A program made the position numbers and the translations under genes. A stretch of DNA of 14,269 bases, taken from positions 1-14,269 of the forward strand of contig JACZQQ010000049.1 in the NCBI GenBank assembly GCA_022545645.1, written 5' to 3'. Each line of letters starts with the position of its first letter. The first letter of the stretch is position 1. Below the pieces are notes generated by a model, which was given only the letters and a program-made list of their open reading frames with translations, did not search any database and was not told the origin of the DNA. The stretch comes from Acidobacteriota bacterium. Its GTDB lineage: Bacteria; Acidobacteriota; UBA6911; RPQK01; JADFOI01. Below are positions 5,880-13,681 of this stretch, piece by piece.

Positions 5880-7448
5880 TTACCGGCTGAAGTGACGCTC
5901 AATGATTCTTCGATAGGCGAAAGAAGCCACGGTTGCCGTGGGGGCTCCGTAACCAATGGTGGCTCCCATGGGAGTCACGCTGGCATCGCAGATCAAAAGA
6001 TTCTCAACATCGTGCGATTCAAAATAGGGATTCACTACCGAAGTTCTGGGATCACTGCCGGCTCGGCAGGAGCCCGTGTTGGAGTTAAAGGAGGTCCCAA
6101 AGGGAGCTCGGGTCTCCAGAATCTCTGTGGCTCCCATCTTCCGAAGCAGCTCATGCCCCACCTCCCGGGCCTCTTGAAAGAGCGGAACCAGACTGGGGTG
6201 CTGCACATCGAAGGACCAGGTTCCTCTTTCGTCCGTCGATCCTAAAACTTGTGTAGGCCGGACCAGGCGAATGAGAATTCTTCCCCTGCGGGTGAGAAGG
6301 TCCTTGGCCGGGCTTTGGACCTCGGGATTGCAGATCTGGTCCATGAAGTCCTTATGCTCACGTCCGAATTCCGGAGCCAGGGCGTTGATGGCGACCCGGT
6401 CGGGATCGCCCAGAACCACATTTTCCCAGCGCAACTGGAAGCGTTCCATCATTCGGTCCTGGCGCGTATCGTGGATGACATAAAATCCACCGTCCACGTA
6501 TTCTCCGGTGGTCATCGGTTCCGGGAAGACCCCGGTAAGCACCAGAGGCCCGGGCCGCCCATCGATATTGCGCCCCACGTTGGGATTTTCAACCAGGGTT
6601 GATGACCCCAACAGCTCCCGGGGACCATAGCCGGAACGCATCAAGACCAACGGGGTGCCGAAAGTTCCGCAGGAGACGATGATCTTGGGAGCCTGAATTC
6701 TCTGCTGGGTCCCTCCCTGCTCGTAGATCACAGCGGTGGCCCGTCGATTCTCAATCTCTATTTTCTGGACTTCGGCGTCGGCAATGATATCCACATTGTG
6801 CTTCTCGACAAGGTGCAGATAGGCAACAAAGCTTCCTCTTCTGGAATCGTATTTGCAAAAGTTCGATCCTTCACATCCCCAACAGTAGAGGCAGTTCTTT
6901 TTGGCAACTTGAGAGTCCACCACGTTAAAGCCCAACGACTTGGCCGTATCGCGATAAAGAAGATCCCCTCGAGACATTAACGGATCGGGACGGGAATGAA
7001 TGTTGAACATCTCCACAACTTCATCTGCCGCTTCCTTGAAATTGGCAGGCGTCCAATCCTTCAAGTCGTGAACCTCGGACCAGGCCCGGTAATCCATTTC
7101 CCGAGGAACCCGTGTCAGGGCTCGCCAGTGCAGGCTGCCTCCTCCCACCACGCTTCCCGCCGAGTGAGGATAGGTATTGGGGCCTCCCGGACCATCCGGG
7201 TAGTACTGCATCTGGTAGCGCCCATTTTCGTGGAATTCGCTGGTGATATTGGTGAAGAGTCGGCGGCGTTCGGGAACTCCGTAGCCCGGCCGCGGTGTCC
7301 CGCGCAGGTAAGGACCCCGCTCCACCAGAGCCACGTGAAGGGGCTCTCCATTGCGCGGATTGACGCCCTTTTCCGCAATCCGGGCGGCAAGGAGAAAGCC
7401 GGCCATTCCAGAGCCCACGATGATCAAGTCATAAGTCTTGTCCGCCAT
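5880..7448 (-). CDS. GMC-family FAD oxidoreductase with four-cysteine cluster
   Basis: A 522-residue flavoprotein of the glucose-methanol-choline family, probably cytoplasmic (no Sec or Tat signal). The FAD-binding GSGMAG (12-17) opens the protein and the GMC motif GGGSLHW (102-108) follows. Cys186, 189, 192 and 198 form a cluster ending CKYDSRRGSF. It sits where cholesterol-oxidase and long-chain-alcohol-oxidase relatives carry a GC-x-GCKYDAK-type segment. The C-terminal domain keeps GSCRAGSDP (459-467) and a terminal APTATVASFA segment. The positions where the family normally has catalytic His and His/Asn appear to be Ser456 and Ala502. Substrate is unknown. The ATG is preceded by AAAGGA 6 nt upstream and a plausible promoter. 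It is the first gene before nagZ. Confidence 0.85.
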   Translation of the reverse strand: MADKTYDLIIVGSGMAGFLLAARIAEKGVNPRNGEPLHVALVERGPYLRGTPRPGYGVPERRRLFTNITSEFHENGRYQMQYYPDGPGGPNTYPHSAGSVVGGGSLHWRALTRVPREMDYRAWSEVHDLKDWTPANFKEAADEVVEMFNIHSRPDPLMSRGDLLYRDTAKSLGFNVVDSQVAKKNCLYCWGCEGSNFCKYDSRRGSFVAYLHLVEKHNVDIIADAEVQKIEIENRRATAVIYEQGGTQQRIQAPKIIVSCGTFGTPLVLMRSGYGPRELLGSSTLVENPNVGRNIDGRPGPLVLTGVFPEPMTTGEYVDGGFYVIHDTRQDRMMERFQLRWENVVLGDPDRVAINALAPEFGREHKDFMDQICNPEVQSPAKDLLTRRGRILIRLVRPTQVLGSTDERGTWSFDVQHPSLVPLFQEAREVGHELLRKMGATEILETRAPFGTSFNSNTGSCRAGSDPRTSVVNPYFESHDVENLLICDASVTPMGATIGYGAPTATVASFAYRRIIERHFSR

Positions 7449-7484
7449 GCAAGATCCTTTCGATGTTTCGATGGATTGAACCGC

Positions 7485-7513
7485 ATTTCAAGCGCGTTTC
7501 TGTTCAAAGTCAA
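7485..7513 (-). promoter_or_regulatory. Predicted promoter of the GMC-nagZ pair
   Basis: On the minus strand, TTGACT (7513-7508) and TGAAAT (7490-7485) are separated by 17 nt, 5/6 and 4/6 matches to sigma70 boxes. The predicted start near 7478 gives a leader of about 30 nt containing the AAAGGA ribosome binding site (7460-7455). Confidence 0.35.
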
Positions 7514-7588
7514 GTGATTTTGAAAAATGAGAGGGTATCCGCGCGAATGTCTTCGCACAAGGAAGGCTCAGAATAGTCGATAATAGTA

Positions 7589-8638
7589 ATGGCAAAGGAG
7601 ATCAATATTCGTCGAAGGCACCTTCTCGCTTTCATCATCGGAATCCTCATCAGCATTCTCTGTTTGGTGGTCGCCCTATGGGGGATCGAATGGAAAGAAA
7701 TCAGGGAGGGCTTTCAACAAGCAAACTACTTCACCCTGCCCATTCTTATGGGCCTTCTCTTTGCCGTCTTTTGGCTCAAAGCCATCCGCTGGCGTCTTCT
7801 CCTTCAGCCTTTGAGGAAATTCCAGACCAAAGAGGTCGTTCCCCCTCTCATGATCGGGTTTATGGGAAACAACCTGCTTCCGGCCCATCTGGGTGAACTC
7901 ATCCGGATCTTTGTTCTGGGTCGAGAATTCTCCCTTTCCAAAGCTGCTGTCTTCTCCAGCGTGGTCCTGGAGAGAATCTTTGATACGGCGGTGATCCTCC
8001 TGTTTTTGGTCATGAGCTTGCTGCTGGTCGATGAATTGCCGTCATGGGTCAGCACCACGATCTTCTTTGTGTCGGTCTTCGCCGGATTGGCTATCCTTTT
8101 TCTGGCCGTCTACCTGTTTTGGACCAAACGGCTCATCCACGCTACCCGACGGGTCTTCTCCTTCCTTCCCGAACGCTTCGGTCGAAAGCTCACCGAAACG
8201 ATGGAAGCTGGAGTTCTTGGCCTGGCCTCCATGCAAAGCGGCGGACTGGTCTTCTGGATCGTTCTGACCTCAATTCTGCAGTGGGTACTCATGGCTGGTA
8301 TGGTTTACGTCTCCCTGTGGAGCTTCGGATTACATCTACCGCCTTTGGCTTCTGTCGTGATCATCGGGGTGTCGGCACTGGGGGTGTCGATTCCCTCCGC
8401 CCCCGGCTTTTTCGGAATCATCCAGCTCAGTTTTTGGGTGATCCTGCAGGGCTTCGGAGTAGACAAAGGCGATGCCTTTGCTTCTTCGATCTACTTCCAC
8501 TTGAGCAATTACATACCGGTCACCCTGGTGGGCCTTTACTATCTCAACCGCCGTGGATTGCAGCTGTGGCAGTTCGACAAGGCAGCGGCTGAAGACGAGG
8601 ATCCGATGCTGGCGGACTCAGGAACCGATAGGCTTTAG
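7589..8638 (+). CDS. UPF0104/LPTM-family integral membrane protein
   Basis: A 349-residue polytopic protein of the lysylphosphatidylglycerol synthase transmembrane-region family (PF03706, COG0392), with about eight hydrophobic segments. The family's conserved core is clear: GFMGNNLLPAHLGELIR (90-106), LERIFD (127-132) and the late SIPSAPGFFG loop (267-276). Members include the flippase half of MprF and proteins linked to lipid or polyprenyl-linked glycan export. This protein lacks the C-terminal aminoacyl-transferase domain of MprF, so a flippase-like role is inference. An in-frame stop at 7574-7576 leaves ATG 7589 as the first start. No Shine-Dalgarno is visible, and a GATAAT just 4 nt before the ATG would fit a leaderless transcript, though only weakly. 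It converges on the glycosyltransferase gene with a 4-nt overlap of stop codons. Confidence 0.85.
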   Translation: MAKEINIRRRHLLAFIIGILISILCLVVALWGIEWKEIREGFQQANYFTLPILMGLLFAVFWLKAIRWRLLLQPLRKFQTKEVVPPLMIGFMGNNLLPAHLGELIRIFVLGREFSLSKAAVFSSVVLERIFDTAVILLFLVMSLLLVDELPSWVSTTIFFVSVFAGLAILFLAVYLFWTKRLIHATRRVFSFLPERFGRKLTETMEAGVLGLASMQSGGLVFWIVLTSILQWVLMAGMVYVSLWSFGLHLPPLASVVIIGVSALGVSIPSAPGFFGIIQLSFWVILQGFGVDKGDAFASSIYFHLSNYIPVTLVGLYYLNRRGLQLWQFDKAAAEDEDPMLADSGTDRL

Positions 8639-9909
8639 TCGGGAGATTCAGAGGCCAGGAGATCAGCCACCTTGGCCACTCCATGCTCCTTGAGGGATTG
8701 ATCCCAGCGCTGAAGGAGATAGGGTTTCTCTTCTTCGAAAACGCGGCTGATATTCTCGATATAAACTTCAGCTTCGTTGGAATCCATGTCCCGTGTTTTG
8801 TTCACAAAGGAAAGGGTTCGGGCAAAGTAAAAAGGCATCAAGGCGTTCAGAAGTTCGACTCGATCACCATCCGGGCTCCGGTAGGCAACGGCAAAATCAA
8901 ATAACATGCGCGCCCATACATCACTGGGAAAATAGAACTTTTCGAACTTTGTTTTCTTCAGTTTCTGCACTTCCCTCCAATTTTCCGGGGACAGCACTTT
9001 CTTCCACAGATCCCGATAGTCCTTGGCTCCGGACAGGAATAAATCGTGCAAACGATCGCGAGTGACCTTCACCTCGGGCGGATCATTCCGATCCCCCAGT
9101 CCAAACCCGTAAATGGTGCTCGGTCTCGAGTCGAAGGTATCCTTCCACAGGAACTCAAAGTCCATCATGAGTTGGAAGATCGCACCCACCACCTGGCAAA
9201 ACATCGGCCCCAGATCCGATGCAGGGTCCTTGGTGCGATGAATCTTAGGCGAACCCATAAAGGTCTGGCAGACCTTGAAGTGTCTTCCAATGGCGATGGT
9301 GGTCATCCAGATGTCGATCCCGAAGTTGGAAACATCCTCGCTCCAGGTTTTCTCCACCAGGTAGCAGCGGGCCAGCTTGCCGGAAATACCGAAATCCCCA
9401 CCTATGGGCTGGCGAACCCGAAGTCCGTAAAGGGTCCTCACCAGAGGATAGGCGATGTTCTTGGTAATGGTGCCATCGTATTTATGCCGGGTGTAAATCG
9501 GGACCACATAGTCATACCCGTCAAAAAGCGGCTCAGCCAGATGCTGAATCCAACTGGGGGTCATGCTCTTGAGATCGGCATCGACCGTCACGATAGCTTT
9601 GGCCTTCAACTCGGCGGCTACTTCAAAAAGGTTGCGTAGATTATGCCCTTTGCCCTTCACCTCTTCAGGTGTGGAAACATAGATTTTGGGTATCTTGGTG
9701 GGTGTACCCAGGAATGCTTCCCGGGTCCCGTCCGATGAATGGTTATCCACGTTAATAATGACGGAAGAATGACCTGCAAAGTGTTTGAGAAGACCTTGAC
9801 TTGCCACATCCACGGGAACCGCAATGGAATCGGCTTCATTGTAAGAGGGGATGCCTACCACGATCTCAGCAGAGGTGACATGATCGGGATTGTCGATCTT
9901 AGCGATCAT
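8635..9909 (-). CDS. GT2/GT81-like glycosyltransferase, compatible-solute synthase type
   Basis: A 424-residue soluble glycosyltransferase with a GT-A fold. IPSYNEADSI (20-29) starts the nucleotide-binding fold, and VDNHSSDGT (54-62) and KGKGHN (85-90) follow. The metal-binding DAD is at 110-112, with QPIGGDFG (167-174), GIDIW (197-201) and a late His224 in PKIHRTKDP. This order matches glucosyl-3-phosphoglycerate synthase (GT81) and mannosylglycerate synthase relatives, which transfer a sugar from a nucleotide donor to glycerate or 3-phosphoglycerate to make osmolytes. The acceptor cannot be read from sequence. About 150 residues beyond His224 form a helical C-terminal region with no motif I know. 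It is last in the operon, 28 nt after the 441-aa transporter, with no clear Shine-Dalgarno. A lipid-glycan role alongside the convergent LPTM protein is an alternative. Confidence 0.75.
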   Translation of the reverse strand: MIAKIDNPDHVTSAEIVVGIPSYNEADSIAVPVDVASQGLLKHFAGHSSVIINVDNHSSDGTREAFLGTPTKIPKIYVSTPEEVKGKGHNLRNLFEVAAELKAKAIVTVDADLKSMTPSWIQHLAEPLFDGYDYVVPIYTRHKYDGTITKNIAYPLVRTLYGLRVRQPIGGDFGISGKLARCYLVEKTWSEDVSNFGIDIWMTTIAIGRHFKVCQTFMGSPKIHRTKDPASDLGPMFCQVVGAIFQLMMDFEFLWKDTFDSRPSTIYGFGLGDRNDPPEVKVTRDRLHDLFLSGAKDYRDLWKKVLSPENWREVQKLKKTKFEKFYFPSDVWARMLFDFAVAYRSPDGDRVELLNALMPFYFARTLSFVNKTRDMDSNEAEVYIENISRVFEEEKPYLLQRWDQSLKEHGVAKVADLLASESPD

Positions 9910-9937
9910 CAGCGGAAGTGTAGCGCAAGCCTATGTC

Positions 9938-11263
9938 TTATCCGTCCGACCCCGGAGGTTTCCCCGAGATCTTCTCAAATTCCTTGCCGGCAAAGCGGAC
10001 GATGCTAATCCATGCCACCAGTATCAGTGCGGTCACCAGTGAGAGCCAGCGAACACTTCCAAAGCCCACAAAGAGAGTGGTGATGGCCAGGCTCAGGCCC
10101 ACGGCCAGGGCTTTGGCAAAGCGCTGAACGAACATGTCGATAAAGGCCTTGGCCTGATACTTCTCCTCTCTGGTGGTGGGGACATAGAGAACTTCCTTGG
10201 AGGACTGATTAATCGAGTTGTTGAAGCCGTTGTCAAAGATATAGAGGGCGCTGCCCGTCAACAGCACAGGAGTGAACAGAAAACCGACCGATCCTGCCAG
10301 TGCCATGACCGGCAGAACCAGCAGCGCCGTTCCCACACCAAAACGGCGCATCACAAGACTGGTCAGGAAGATCTGTATGAAAAACGATATCCCGTTGCTG
10401 ATGGCCTGAACCGTGGCGATGTGCACGCTGATGGCCGGCCCGTCCAGATAATAGGCAATGGTGGATTTAAACTGAAAATCCATGGTGGTCGACACCATTT
10501 CATACAAACCGACGATGGCCACGATAGACAAAAGATAGCGGGACCGGAAAACCATTCGAGCCGCTTCCGTCAGCGGATTTCCTGCTGATATCGGTTTCTC
10601 TTCCGGCTCCGGCTCTTGGAGCAAGGACTTTCGGGCAAACATCTTCCCTGCCGTCCCGGCGATCACCACGATAGCCACGGCCAGACCCATGAAGATCCAA
10701 AGCCACTGAACCATGGAGAGATCGTCGACTCTTACCGCCGCGAAGGTGGCCCCAAAAAAGCCGCCCGCTACACCTCCTAAAACAATCAATCCATAGAGGC
10801 GTTTGGCCGCTTCGGGTTCGACGCTGTCGTTTAAAAAGGCGAAGAAGGTGGCCACCATGAGGGTGCTGTAGAGGTCGCCGAACAGATAAAACGACCAGAT
10901 CGTGGGCGCTCCGGGGGAGTCCAGCACGAAGGTAAAAAACAGAAAGCAGGAGAGGATGAAGACCGAGAAGACGTAGGTGAGCTGCTGGCGTCGAAAGGAC
11001 CGCGACAACAAGGCAAATACGGTGGCCGCCACTAAAGCGATGACCATATTGAGAACCTTGGCCAGCAGTTCGGCCTGTGCCGCCAGCATGTGCCAGCCCA
11101 TCAGGTCAAACCCGCTTTGATCATAGAATTGAATAAAGAGACCACTCTTGAGCGGTTTCAGGATGGAGAAGGTGGTGATGACCAGAAAGAAATAGCAGAA
11201 CATCAGGAGAGCCTGGGGAAGCTCATCCCGCCGGATGTTCATGATCTGCTTCAGAGGATTCAT
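9938..11263 (-). CDS. NTP/NDP-exchange (ATP:ADP antiporter)-like MFS transporter
   Basis: A 441-residue membrane protein with about twelve hydrophobic segments, resembling the ATP:ADP antiporter/NTT family and its bacterial MFS relatives. Family-like features are FSILKPLKSGLF (32-43) in the first helix, NDSVEPEAAKR (145-155) before a glycine-rich helix GGVAGGFFGA (163-172), and SSKEVLYVP then EEKYQAKAFID (354-376). The KE-LY-P and AKAFID stretch is characteristic of this superfamily. The substrate is not certain: many free-living bacterial members are uncharacterised and need not move ATP. It lies 67 nt downstream of the HEAT-fused transporter and 28 nt upstream of the glycosyltransferase. 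The ATG has no good Shine-Dalgarno. The central loop (206-235) is long and charged. Confidence 0.75.
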   Translation of the reverse strand: MNPLKQIMNIRRDELPQALLMFCYFFLVITTFSILKPLKSGLFIQFYDQSGFDLMGWHMLAAQAELLAKVLNMVIALVAATVFALLSRSFRRQQLTYVFSVFILSCFLFFTFVLDSPGAPTIWSFYLFGDLYSTLMVATFFAFLNDSVEPEAAKRLYGLIVLGGVAGGFFGATFAAVRVDDLSMVQWLWIFMGLAVAIVVIAGTAGKMFARKSLLQEPEPEEKPISAGNPLTEAARMVFRSRYLLSIVAIVGLYEMVSTTMDFQFKSTIAYYLDGPAISVHIATVQAISNGISFFIQIFLTSLVMRRFGVGTALLVLPVMALAGSVGFLFTPVLLTGSALYIFDNGFNNSINQSSKEVLYVPTTREEKYQAKAFIDMFVQRFAKALAVGLSLAITTLFVGFGSVRWLSLVTALILVAWISIVRFAGKEFEKISGKPPGSDG

Positions 11264-11330
11264 CGCCGAGGGAACATCAACTCCAGTCAGCGCCGAATAT
11301 ACAGGACTGCAGTGAATCTCACAATGCCGG

Positions 11331-13604
11331 CTAACCCGACTTTTTAAGGATTTCAGCCAGGTTCAGTTCAATCGACTGATTGGAGTGCATGAGCTCGGCA
11401 AGAATCTCTTCCCGGGATTGAGACTTCTCGGTACTGACCTTGCGATCATCCTCCAGGAAGGGCCACAGGCTCTTTCGGATGGCCTCGGGAAGGATGGTCT
11501 CCAGATACTCCAGGGCCGTGCCTTTGAGATCTCGGTTATCGGTGTGCAAGCCGCGAAAGGCAATCTTCAGTGGTTCTTTCGGCAAAGCCAACGACAGGAT
11601 GGTGAACACGTGCTCCAGGCTTCGACTGGACCGCTGTCGCAGAAAGTCATCCACAAGGGGTGAAAGCTCCTCATCATCCTCGAGTTGATCGAGCAGCCGG
11701 TGGCTTTCCCACACTCTCCTGCCCACCGCCACTTCACGGAGCACTGCTGAAAAGACCTTTTCTTTGTCGAGCTTAATCTCCGGATCATTGTCCAGGATAT
11801 GGGCCAGGGCCCGCCCGCTTTGGAAGCGAACCTCAAAGCGAGTGTCCTTCAGACCGGTCCAGAGCCCGGCTACGGCTCGCTGGGAAGAACTGGAGCTGAG
11901 GATCCGGGGAATACGGCGTCGAATGGCAAAATCCTGCTGAGGGTCAGCAAGAACATCAACCAGCTGACCCGTAATCCTCGGCGCAACCTGGCGCAAGGCG
12001 GCAATCGCCTCTCGACACACTTCGTCCCATGCCAGTAAGGGCACCACGTGAGGCACGAGAGGAGGCTCAAGATCGGCCTGAGCCAGGGTGGCACGGATCT
12101 GTTGCGGCTTTCCCGAGCGGAGATGGACGATCTGCTGGACGAGGGGATCCAAAGAGGCAGTGGAAGCTTCTGATTCACCCTTGAGCACCTCCTTCCCCGG
12201 ATCTGCCGGATCCTGGGAGCTCACGGACTGGACGCCCTGAAGTCCCAGCGCTCTCAGATCAAGGGAGACCTGGGTCAGCACCATGGTTTGGCGGGTTGTC
12301 TTGTCTGCGATCTCCGAGAGGTCGAGTTCCAGGCCACGATTCAGCAGACTCTTTTCCAAAGCTCCGATGTAACCTTGATGCAGGTTCCTGGCCACCACCA
12401 AGCCCACCCCGGCGATGAGCGCAGCCGAGATCAGCATGGCGGACTGAGCCAACTGGGGTCCCAGAAACAAGAGCAGGCGGACCGTGCCTCCTCCCAAGGC
12501 ATCCCCCAGGCGCTGGAATCCCACGTCGATCAAGGACTTGGTGGCTCGTTTGTCCCGCAGCGAGATCGGCGTATAGAAGAGTTCGTATCCGGAACGGAAC
12601 AAGGAACTGCGCAGGACCGCTTCTGAGGCCCGAGCCACCGACGCGCTGGCCAAGCCGGGAGCGAAGAAAACTCCCAGGGCACCCACGATAACCGCAGCAG
12701 GGAGAGTAGCTACCGTCTTTGCCAACCCCAGCTTCTCCAGCGAGAGACGACCGAGAGAGGTTTGCAGGACAAAGGTGAGCAAACCGATGACCATGTAGAA
12801 AATGGCAAAGAAGCGCAGCAGCTCCTCACCCTGCTGATAGGTGGCTACTGCGTGGGCTTTGAAAACGTAGTCGATTAGGGCTGCACTCAGGGTGCCCAGA
12901 AGCACCAGCACAGCCAGGCTGCGCAAATAGGGCTCCTGCGCCACAATTCGAAATCCGGAAGATTTCACCTCGGAAACCGGGTGACGGTCGGCTGGAGGAG
13001 ACCCAGAGCCTGGAAGCGGCCTCAGGGCACCCAGCCTCCAGGCGCAGAAAAAGTGCATGAGGGCCAGAAGCGGGAGCATCGTCGATACACTCAGCAGAAC
13101 GGCCACCCTTTCGGCCACGATCCCCCCGGCCAGACCTCCCACTGTTGCGGCGCCGGCAATGCGACTGATCCGCTTCTTGGCCGTTCGAGGGTCGAACCGC
13201 TCGTTGATCACCGACCAGAATCCGGAGATCAAGAAAGCACCGACCACGGCCAGATGAAGATAAAATGCAACGGCGGCAACCCTTGGACTGACAGAGATCA
13301 GCCCCCACTCGGCCAGCAGAAAGACCCCACTGATTCCAAAGCCCCAGGGAACCAGTCGCTGCGGACTGAGCCGGGGCATAGCCCGTGAGAAAAAGACAAC
13401 GGTGGCAATGGAAAAGAGTGACGCTCCAATGAGCATGACCGGCAAGGCGGTGATGTCGAAGTTGGAAAAGAACAAGGCGTCGCGGGTGGCTAGTCCGCCC
13501 ACGTGGTTGGCGATCATGGCAGCGGCCACCAGCATGGCAGCGGTGACCGCCGCATCCGCCTGTTTGTGCTCCGACTGATGGGAGCCTGTTCCTGGCCCGC
13601 TCAA
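11331..13604 (-). CDS. MFS/NTT-like transporter fused to C-terminal HEAT repeats
   Basis: A 757-residue two-part protein. Residues about 19-405 are a transporter domain with about ten to twelve membrane segments. NERFDPRTAKKR (134-145), a glycine-rich helix (GGLAGG, 156-161), and ELFYTP then DKRATKSLIDVGFQR (341-365) mirror the downstream 441-aa transporter. Residues about 486-720 are soluble helical repeats of HEAT type (for instance VPHVVPLLAWDEVCREAIAAL), probably on the cytoplasmic side for protein contact. A Ser-rich linker (460-485) joins the parts. The start is TTG, with GAGGG about 10 nt upstream. The next ATG (residue 24) would cut into the first membrane helix. It is the first gene of the three-gene operon. 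Nucleotide transport is unproven, and it may act as a sensor or partner of its neighbour. Confidence 0.75.
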   Translation of the reverse strand: MSGPGTGSHQSEHKQADAAVTAAMLVAAAMIANHVGGLATRDALFFSNFDITALPVMLIGASLFSIATVVFFSRAMPRLSPQRLVPWGFGISGVFLLAEWGLISVSPRVAAVAFYLHLAVVGAFLISGFWSVINERFDPRTAKKRISRIAGAATVGGLAGGIVAERVAVLLSVSTMLPLLALMHFFCAWRLGALRPLPGSGSPPADRHPVSEVKSSGFRIVAQEPYLRSLAVLVLLGTLSAALIDYVFKAHAVATYQQGEELLRFFAIFYMVIGLLTFVLQTSLGRLSLEKLGLAKTVATLPAAVIVGALGVFFAPGLASASVARASEAVLRSSLFRSGYELFYTPISLRDKRATKSLIDVGFQRLGDALGGGTVRLLLFLGPQLAQSAMLISAALIAGVGLVVARNLHQGYIGALEKSLLNRGLELDLSEIADKTTRQTMVLTQVSLDLRALGLQGVQSVSSQDPADPGKEVLKGESEASTASLDPLVQQIVHLRSGKPQQIRATLAQADLEPPLVPHVVPLLAWDEVCREAIAALRQVAPRITGQLVDVLADPQQDFAIRRRIPRILSSSSSQRAVAGLWTGLKDTRFEVRFQSGRALAHILDNDPEIKLDKEKVFSAVLREVAVGRRVWESHRLLDQLEDDEELSPLVDDFLRQRSSRSLEHVFTILSLALPKEPLKIAFRGLHTDNRDLKGTALEYLETILPEAIRKSLWPFLEDDRKVSTEKSQSREEILAELMHSNQSIELNLAEILKKSG

Positions 13605-13681
13605 GCTTCTTTTTCCCTCAGAAGTTTCATATACTCTCTAACTCTTTCCGTATTGTAGTACCGGAGCGAGAAGCCTGCCTC

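Noticed and set aside
5873..5956. Upstream extension of the NagZ frame
   Set aside because: It overlaps the GMC gene by 77 nt and places 28 polar residues in front of a lipoprotein signal. The ATG at 5872 explains the sequence better.
7589..8638. Full MprF lysylphosphatidylglycerol synthase
   Set aside because: Only the membrane domain is present. At 349 residues there is no room for the aminoacyl-transferase domain.
9046..9639. Plus-strand open frame of 197 codons opposite the glycosyltransferase
   Set aside because: Antisense to a gene with intact catalytic motifs; no recognisable domain of its own.
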